From Panaeolus papilionaceus (lineage: Eukaryota > Basidiomycota > Agaricomycetes > Agaricales): a stretch of 64,000 bases of DNA. Positions 56,910 to 64,000 of the stretch are shown here, piece after piece (positions within the stretch are counted from its first letter, which is position 1; each line of letters begins with the position of its first letter). The DNA lies in assembly GCA_015501605.1 (NCBI GenBank), contig JADNRZ010000014.1:930001-994000 (forward strand), in the 5' to 3' direction. Position numbers and translations under genes: made by a program. Below the pieces are notes generated by a model. It was not told where the DNA came from, did not search any database, and saw only the letters and a list, made by a program, of their open reading frames with translations.

Positions 56910-58519
56910 ATGGAATCACGTTTGTGGGGTCGTCCTGTCCTTGTCATTCCGACAGCTGTGGCTTTGGCCTCTTTGGTGGTAGTTGTATATCAAAACATGG
57001 GAATATGGCCTTCCTGGTTTGATGAACTGCGACTGAAGTTCCAGGCAAGAAAGCTGAAAATACCCATCCCCCTCGACATCGACAGATGGCGGTGTAAAGG
57101 GATCAATTTGTTCGACGATGCTATTCTGTACCGCGAGGTAGACATCAATAATTCGTGGTGGGACTTTCTGGGTAGTGTCTGGCGCAATAGAGATTATGAG
57201 CTGTACGTGTTACGAGATCCCAAAGACAGCGAGACTTTCGTACCAGCTCCTCTCGATGGAAAACCCCAAACCCTTCAGATGTACCCATATGCGCGACGCC
57301 TGTATATGAGGAACCGTGATGCAGAGTTCCATTGGGTATGTTTTTCTTGCATCAAAGATGATGCGCATATTAACTGATTTATTCCTTGAGACACCGTGTA
57401 TTAGAGCCGCACGCGACAGTTCCGGCAGGGATGTTGTCATCCGGTGGGTATTCACGTTATCTGGAACGATCATGGTGTGAGGGGCTGATATATGAATGTG
57501 AGATAGAGTTGTATCTAACAAATCTAACCCAACAATGGAATTGCGGATCCTGCGATATTTGAGTAGCTCGGTTCTATGTCAAGACCCTCGCAATATCACC
57601 ATACCAATTCTTGATGAACAGGAAATTTACGGACTCGTTTTCGTTGTGATGCCCAGGTATGCTTCTTCTGGTTTACAGACATGCTGATTGATTCACAACA
57701 CTTCTCAGGTGGGATCATGCCTGGCAGCATGATTTCGGAACAGTAAATGAACTTATGGACGCTTCGGAAGCGTTCCTCAAAGTATGACTGTCAAGCCTCA
57801 GTACAAATATGTTACTAAGATGGCTTCCAGTACCTTGAGTTTCTGCACGAGCACCGGATTGCCCACATGGACCTACACCGCGATAATACAGCCATAAACA
57901 CCATCGTTCACTGCACGGCTTCGTTCGAAAAGGGTCTCCGAGAACCACAAGCTACCCGCTACGCTGTCTACGACTTCGGAGAGTCATATATGTACCCTCT
58001 TGATACCCCATTAGACTCAGTTCAGGAGATCCGTGAAGGAGCTGGCTGGGGGATCGCAGGGTTAATTGAACCCAATGTCCCATTTAATCCATTCCAGGTC
58101 GATGTCGCTGCAATGGGGAGGATAATAGCATCTGGATTACGGGTATGTATATCTCTATCGTTTTTGTTCAGCAACGATATTGAATGACATCGATTATAAA
58201 GATAATGGAAGATGTTATCCCAGAGTTTGTTCCATTTGTCGAGGGCATGTACAACGAAGATCCGAAGAAGCGTCCCACTGCTCATGGGGCGTTGTGCCAA
58301 TTTCAACACATACGCGCCAATCTCACAGCGGAGCAGGTAGCTGCACCTGTTCGGGGAATATTCTGGCACTCAGTCGATGGTTCGTCGATGTTTTATATTT
58401 CCAGTGTGATCACATCCGCCAATATTAATCCACAGGAGTGGTGCTCAAGAGGGAGTTCAGGCAAAAGAAGAAAACATAATAGAAACATAATAGGTCATGA
58501 CACACTGTGCCTCGGGTGA
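56910..58519 (+). CDS. Membrane-anchored atypical protein kinase-like protein A (443 aa)
   Basis: Exons 56910-57335, 57391-57443, 57507-57656, 57709-57781, 57831-58142, 58202-58519; 1,332 nt. One N-terminal hydrophobic helix (VLVIPTAVALASLVVVVY). A family-specific region follows (FDELRLKFQARK, PLDIDRWRCKGINLFDDAIL, PYARRLYMRNRD). Kinase-like features: GRDVVIR at the VAIK place (Arg for Lys), ELRILRYL helix C, GLVFVVMPRWDHAW hinge, HMDLHRDN catalytic loop with Asp and Asn, YDFGESYMYP for DFG, and KKRPTAHGAL near the end. The Lys change and altered APE region leave activity uncertain. Probably a lineage-specific, rapidly duplicating fungal kinase family. Confidence 0.8.
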
Positions 58520-59814
58520 CTTGTACAGTTCGTGTAGTATTCAAATTCGGCTGGGACTCGGAGACGAATTACGAGTCAAGAAGGGGCAAGGATGAAGGTG
58601 ATGTTTGTAATGTCTATTACTGCAGTGGCTTTTGACTGTCAGCTCTCCCTCCATTTTAACCGAGATTGCCCAACCTTAGTCCCTCTCGCCACCTTCCGTA
58701 ACTTAGGTATGGCAATAAATTGAAAAAATTAGGCGATAGTTGCGCGCACATTTATGATGTACGTGAGCTCCGTGACTGTCATGATCTACACATGTGAATA
58801 GTTGCGACCAGATGGGCATCAGTCAGCGTCGAAGAAGTAAGTACCTTCTTCAAGTTCTTGCTCCCATGTTGCCTCTGGATGAGGCAAGCGCAAGCTGGAG
58901 CAGGCGCGACAGCGAAAATTATTCAAGATACATAAACTAGTCGTTCCCGCATAAGCACGTCAGACGTCACCAGTCTACGCGTCAAGCGCGTCGCCTCCTA
59001 TTACCAAACCTGGAAGCATGACTCACTGCACGGGATACACATGCCTTCTCATTCAAGCGCTGAGATACTTCGTACAAAATACTACTGTAACTCTCATATA
59101 GTTAGCTACCGACTATTCTCTTGATCTGAAGACCTGAAGGATGTTTGAACACAATTGGGGGGTTGATGTTCTTGAATCCCCACAGATTCTTGTGAGCCAG
59201 GGGACTTTAAATGGTGTTGGTGCGGCAGGTCTGCAGCCCCATCTGCTTCATTAGATTAGAAAGTTGCCTTTACCTTTTTTTCTCTCGAACAATCGTCAAT
59301 GAGAGAGTAGACGATACTAGTACCCACCCACTCGTCCTGCTAACATCTGACGTACTTGTGAGGAAGTTCTCAGGACGTAGGTCCAGAGATGGAGTTAAAA
59401 TTCTGACTATGCCGCGTTGGCATACGCGAGGTCTGGAATTACTCACTCATAAGTAGCACCACATGAGTTGTGCATTGTCTTGCGGTACCACTACATGCGA
59501 CCATCTGTTCATCTTGATAGATTAATAGCGCCGTTATCATATTTTGGTGAGATAATCTGTGCTTCTTGATCTGAGAGCCGCTTTAATCAAACGTTGCAGT
59601 GACGTCCGTCATGCCCACTCAGTTCAACGGATTGCTGTATGTCGCGAGCCTCATTGTTGTTGATGCGGCTGATTCAATCAATGGGCAGGCTTTTTGCCTT
59701 AGAACCGGTTTCAATGTATGCCGCCTTCGAGTACAAAATAGCTTTCATTGATATGCGCCGATCTTGATATAGTAGTCATTACATCAGGCCCTCTTCGAAT
59801 TCGAACCTGATTGC

Positions 59815-60185
59815 TTAATCTATTGACTCCATAACGTCCTCCGCGATTCCCCAATATCGAGCACTGTCCAACGATCCGTCTTCTTTGACAATTTGGACTG
59901 TATATCTATAAGTCTAAGATTGGTGTTTTAGTATCTGCAGTCAATCAAGAATTGCTTTGATGAAGTACGCACACTTTTTCCTCCAAGAGATCGACCGCCT
60001 TCGGAATATCTTCCTGGACGAACAATACGGACTTTGGTTCCGGCATCGATCTTCAACGAGAATGGCATTGCATTCTCCACATCCTCAACTAGGTATACAA
60101 CGTCGCCTTCGTTAAACCTTGGAGACTGGAACTAACAGTTTGGTTGTGAGTAACCCGCATTTATGGAAGAACAACTGCGTACCAT
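59815..60185 (-). CDS. Small beta-rich protein B (86 aa), divergent partner of kinase B
   Basis: Coding exons 60183-60185 (ATG alone), 59973-60131 and 59815-59913; 261 nt. Reads FQSPRFNEGDVVYLVEDVEN, KIDAGTKVRIVRPGRY, then YRYTVQIVKEDGSLDS and GIAEDVMESID. The pattern of identical positions with copy A (RF.G, VEDVE, AGTKV, PGR.., Y.YT, DG.LD, G..ED) shows a conserved fold. No signal peptide; probably cytosolic. Function unknown. Confidence 0.65.
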
Positions 60186-60189
60186 ATTT

Positions 60190-60630
60190 TCGTTATTTTG
60201 CGGTGATAGAGGAGATTTGAGGATGAAAGAAGGGAGGAGTGACTTCGAATGCTTATGAAGAGTGTCTGTTTATCTCAAGACAAATAGGACCAAGACTTCT
60301 GTCAAGTGAACCAGCCAAGTAGAGTGAGGCTATAAGAGTGCGCCCTAAAATACCCCATTGAGCCTTTGCTATAAAGAGAGGAGATTGGCCTAAATCCCGA
60401 AAGACATGTGGCTTTAACAAATTATGAATGGCTCACTGCGATGCGAAACGGTTTCGAATGACCTTCATTTGCGCGTTGCTAACTCTATAATAACCCCATA
60501 AGCAAGGATGCATGGGCTCAGTCGTCTTCTTGCTCGAGTTCTGGGGCTGGTATGTGTCTGGGAAATTTCAGCAAACATGATTGGACATTTTTGTAACTCC
60601 GAATGTTGCTTTTCGACTCCCATCACAAAG
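60190..60630. promoter_or_regulatory. Shared divergent promoter region of pair B
   Basis: About 445 bp between the small gene (minus) and kinase B (plus). No clear TATA box on either side. An ATG at 60,508 is in frame with kinase B, but I prefer 60,631 because the MERQLWRR start aligns with MESRLWGR of copy A. Confidence 0.4.
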
Positions 60631-62199
60631 ATGGAGCGACAGTTATGGCGGCGTTCTTCCTTCATTGTCCCTGCAGCTGTGGTGTTGGCCTCCTTGGCTT
60701 TGCTCAGATTTCAAAAAATGACCTTCTGGTTCGACGAACTGCGACTGAAGCTCCAGGCACGTAGGCTAAAGACACTCATCCCATTGGATATCAATCGATG
60801 GCGGTGTAAAGGGCTCGATTTGTTTGACGACGCAATTCTCTATCCCGAGGTCGCAATCAACAATTCATGGTGGGACTTGCTAAGTACTGTCTGGCGCAAC
60901 AGGGGCTACATGCTGTACGTGTTAGAAGATCCCAGAGATATTCAAGGCTTCATACCGGCACCAATCGATGGAAAGCCCGAAACCAAGCAGAGGTACCCAT
61001 ACGCCCGACGTTTATACGAGAAAAATGATCAAGCCCTCCTTGCTTGGGTACGTTTAGAGGTCAATGGGCATTATATCTCTCACGTATGTATTTGATCTTT
61101 ATAGGTGCCATGCATTCGGGGTGCGCGCGATAGGAATGGAAGGGACGTTGTCATCAGGTTAGAATCTATCTTGTCTTGTTCACTTCAGCGTGATTTGACA
61201 CATAGGATGGGTCTAGGATCGTATCGAGCAGTTTGAACCCAACAACCGAACTGCGAATTCTGCGACACTTGAGAAGCTCTGCCGTCTCTAAAGACCCTCG
61301 GAATATCACCATCCCGATCATTGACGAACAGGAAATTTACGGGCTAATATTCATTGTCATGCCTAGGTAGGTATGTCTCTTTCGTCATGACAGTTACAAA
61401 AGCTAATTATGTTGTAGGTGGGACCATGCCTGGAATCATGACTTTGGGTCGGTCAATGAACTAATGGACGCGTCGGAAGCTTTCCTCAAGGTGAGAATGC
61501 CCCTAGTCATCCGAGCAGCATATGAGATCTCCTTAACATTTGGTACAGTACCTTGAGTTTTTGCATGAACATCGCATCGCCCACATGGATCTACATCGTG
61601 ATAACACGGCAATAAACACTATTGTAAGCGTCGGGAGCTCGTATACAAAAGGTTTGCGGCGCCCCGATGACACTCACTATGCCGTCTTTGATTTCGGAGC
61701 GTCTTACATGTACCCTCGTGACACCCCCTTGGACTCTGTTCAGGAGGTTCGCGATGTGGTCGGCTGGGGAATCGAAGGGCTAGTTGAGCCCAATGTCCCT
61801 TTCAACCCATTTCAAGTTGATGTTGCTGCGATGGGACGGTTAATTGCATCTGGATTGCGGGTAAGTCTGGGTCCTATTCATATATAACCAGCACTGAAAT
61901 CAATGACCTCAATTTCGCAGATAATGGAAGAGGACATACCGGAAATTGTTCCGTTTGTCGAGGGCATGTACCACAAAGATCCAAAAAGGCGCCCCACAGC
62001 TCATGGAGCCTTGGGCCAATTTCAAAAAATACGCGCTGGGCTCACACCGGGGCAGGTAGCTGCGCCTGTTCGAGGTGTATACTGGCATCCAGTCTATGGT
62101 TCGTCAATGTTTTCCTTGTCTACTATGAATGCATCTGTTAACGTTCACCCACAGGAGTTACGCTCAAAAGGGAGTACAAGCAGAAAAAAGCAGGTATAA
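60631..62199 (+). CDS. Membrane-anchored atypical protein kinase-like protein B (427 aa)
   Basis: Exons 60631-61047, 61105-61157, 61217-61366, 61418-61490, 61549-61860, 61921-62199; 1,284 nt. Exons 2 to 5 have exactly the sizes of copy A (53, 150, 73, 312). Hydrophobic N-terminus (SFIVPAAVVLASLALL), FDELRLKLQARR, PLDINRWRCKGLDLFDDAIL, GRDVVIR, ELRILRHLRSS, IFIVMPRWDHAW, HMDLHRDN, FDFGASYMYP, KRRPTAHGAL. The Lys of VAIK is again Arg. C-terminus ends in a basic SRKKQ tail. The frame is intact. Confidence 0.8.
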
Positions 62200-62859
62200 C
62201 AGTCGTGTAAAACCCGCGAACTCGGTACCATGTAAGGTTTAGGTCTAGGTGGGGTCTGACAGTGTCATCACCTGCCCATTTCTTCGACCAATTCACGATC
62301 TTGAGGACTGATGCTACGTAACACATTGTTTGATCATTTTCCTCTCGTAAGTTGTCTCGTTGGCACCTCACAGAATTCAACGTTCAACTTCCATTGTCCG
62401 ACGAGTCTATGATTCATGGATAGTTCATGGTTTTAGTTATATCAATTTTTACTGGGATACTCAGGACGGTGGTCGAAATTTTTGCTGAGAATGCCCATAT
62501 ATGAAGATCATAAGATGTATAGAGGTAATACGATTACCAGCCGATGCAGCCAACGGATACAAGGTTGTTGTTGACATTGTGGTCGCTTTAATGACGATTT
62601 TACCGACGTTGAGTTGAGTGTACATAATCCGCCAATCGTTGGACCACACACTCAAATCTTTCTACGTAACTTCGTATTATAATAAGAAACGGACTTGAGT
62701 CATTGTATACATTTAAATTTCGTAAACCCCCACTGAGTTCTCATGACTTACCCGAATCAATTCTGACTGTCGGCCGTAATCTGATCAGACATCAGACATC
62801 GGAAATCAACGTACAGGTTTCTGTAGTGAGGGGGTCCTACAGTACATGGCTGGCTTCCT
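62200..62859. other. Intergenic region, no supported gene
   Basis: Nothing recognisable before the kinase relic. Confidence 0.4.
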
Positions 62860-62949
62860 TGGCTTGACGAACTTGGACTCAAGGTCTACTCTCCGAAGCT
62901 AAAAGTACCCATCCCGCTTGACATCAATAGATGGCGGTGTCAAATTAAT
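62860..62949 (+). pseudogene. Kinase-like exon 1 relic
   Basis: Thirty codons read WLDELGLK, KLKVPIPLDINRWRCQIN, matching FDELRLK and PLDINRWRCKG of the intact genes. The sequence then jumps into the flank of the right-edge gene. Nothing else of the gene remains. Confidence 0.75.
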
Positions 62950-63071
62950 GAACGTTAATCCGAACTAAGACTGATCGAAATCCTTCTTGACACTTTTCGA
63001 ACTCCGAACCTTACTCAGACAAGTGCCATTGTATGCGAACTTGATTCAGACGGACTTCAACAGTGAGGGTC

Positions 63072-63680
63072 CGGGATGAGGCGAAGCCTCATCAGAGGAT
63101 AAGATGCAGTGAGTAAGCATAAGCGTGTCATCATTTGACTGCATCGATGCAGCCAAACATCCGACGCGCGGGGTGGGGTTACGCCGCCTTCGCGCTCCTT
63201 CCACCCCATTCTTTCTCTCGAAACTTTTTCGCAGCGAAAAATTTTGCGCATCGTCAAAGAGAGCTCGACAAAAGCTCCATTTCTTTTAACCCGCCCGCCC
63301 ACTCCAGTGCATGGGAAGGCCGCTTGGCATCCAGCTGGGATAGCCTCGGCTTGCCCTAGCGCTCTGGTCGCTTGGCGCAGCGCTTTCATCACGACGCAGA
63401 CGCGAAATTCGGACGCGTTTCGCGCGAAAACCTGAGACGCGTATCGTCGAAGGTTTGACGCGTCGTGATCACGTGAGGCTTCAGATTTCACGTGCGAGTC
63501 ATTTTCGGAGCGCCCGCCAAACGACCCCCGCACCCTCACAAACTATGAAACCTCACAGTTTGTTAACACTCGACATTCATCTCAGAATCGACATAAATAA
63601 CGTTCAGAATCACATCATTCCTCCTTCCCCCTCACGCGGAGAAAGCTCGCAACGTATATCTTATTCAACTATAGCATGTC
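63072..63680. other. GC-richer insert in the 5' flank of the right-edge kinase-like gene
   Basis: About 600 bp absent from the matching flank at 661-840. Starts near a perfect 8-bp hairpin (GATGAGGC, 63,075-63,093) and contains three ACGCGT sites (63,413; 63,437; 63,458) and CACGTG (63,470). No clear terminal repeats or target duplication. Could be a mobile insertion or ancestral sequence lost at the left edge. Confidence 0.5.
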
Positions 63681-63734
63681 ATCGACTTTCCACCTGATTT
63701 CCAGAGTATAGTTCCTGCATCGACCACGTAAAGC

Positions 63735-64000
63735 ATGGAGTCTCAAAAATGGGACCTCACTATGATATCTGGGTTCGCACTTTCACCTACTATGTCCGTC
63801 GGTCTGCTTCGACTACTTACCCACTTGGGCACCGTTTTTAGCGAGAAGAAATCCAAAATCTCCACACACCCGCTTCCTCTAGACATCAATGTATGGAGAA
63901 CTTTTGACCTCGGACCTGACCGTATGGATGTACTATTTGCAAGGATGAAAGAGAATCTCGAGTGGTGGCAGTATTTGGATTCGTTTTTCAAGTCGCAAGG
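63735..64000 (+). CDS. Kinase-like protein, 5' part only (runs off right edge)
   Basis: Open from ATG 63,735 to the window end. Residues 20 onward (SVGLLRLLTHLGTVFSEKKS, PLDINVWRTFDLG, MKENLEWWQYL) match the left-edge gene. The ATG that aligns with the left copy's start (MGPHY, 63,750) is out of frame here because of a one-base insertion about 50 bp downstream of it, so only the upstream ATG gives an open protein with a different first 20 residues. The conserved LLRLL segment may be a membrane or amphipathic anchor. Kinase core not visible in the window. Confidence 0.6.
   Translation, partial: MESQKWDLTMISGFALSPTMSVGLLRLLTHLGTVFSEKKSKISTHPLPLDINVWRTFDLGPDRMDVLFARMKENLEWWQYLDSFFKSQ

Larger units (their letters stand above)
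54920..58560. repeat. Divergent gene pair duplication, unit 1
   Basis: Matches 58,975-62,250 in order: ACGCGTCAAGCGCGT flank, the GATTAATAGC(A/G)CCGTTATCAT segment, small minus-strand gene, intergenic promoter, kinase-like gene. No gene is supported between 54,820 and 56,010. Confidence 0.8.
58975..62250. repeat. Divergent gene pair duplication, unit 2
   Basis: Second copy of the 54.9-58.6 kb unit. The 5' part (about 58,975-59,800) is intergenic with only short unconvincing frames. Confidence 0.8.

Overview
This window is nuclear DNA of a mushroom-forming basidiomycete (Agaricomycetes). The genes are cut by many short introns of about 50-80 bp with GT..AG ends. The families are typical of that group: integral-membrane DUF6533 and DUF6534 proteins, BTB proteins, HsbA-like secreted proteins, a NACHT-derived protein and a Ty1/copia element. 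The species cannot be named from the sequence alone. All gene models were spliced by hand from reading frame, splice sites and comparison of copies inside the window; no search was run.

Layout. 0-0.7 kb: broken end of a kinase-like gene (minus). 0.9-1.3 kb: stray copy of the protease promoter. 1.2-11.7 kb: a serine/proline-rich gene, then an imperfect tandem duplication that created a chimeric gene beside its intact parent. 13.2-16.3 kb: two tandem BTB genes. 17.2-19.5 kb: secreted subtilisin with its promoter. 19.8-30.9 kb: three DUF6534 genes and one DUF6533 gene, with a 443-bp MITE in one intron and a 762-bp pogo/Tc1-like element. 31.4-35.1 kb: tandem duplicated NACHT-like genes with degenerate Walker motifs; the second has lost its start. 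36.7-38.8 kb: second DUF6533 gene. 39.4-44.8 kb: duplicated cassette of a short-chain dehydrogenase plus an HsbA-like gene; the first HsbA copy has decayed. 45.8-52.3 kb: a third HsbA gene split by a 5,745-bp copia element that itself carries a 982-bp hAT-like element. 53.5-54.8 kb: acidic Ser-rich protein. 54.9-62.2 kb: duplicated divergent pair of a small beta-rich protein and a membrane-anchored atypical protein kinase. 62.8-64 kb: kinase relic, then the 5' end of a further kinase-like gene that mirrors the left edge.

Tandem duplication followed by unequal decay built most of the region. No pathway links all the genes. The best candidate for an undescribed system is the divergent pair of small protein and kinase-like protein, kept together through duplication. 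The most striking events are two transposons inserted exactly at 3' splice sites whose target duplication restores the AG, a fusion gene at a duplication junction, and catalytic or conserved residues encoded in 6-9 nt micro-exons.
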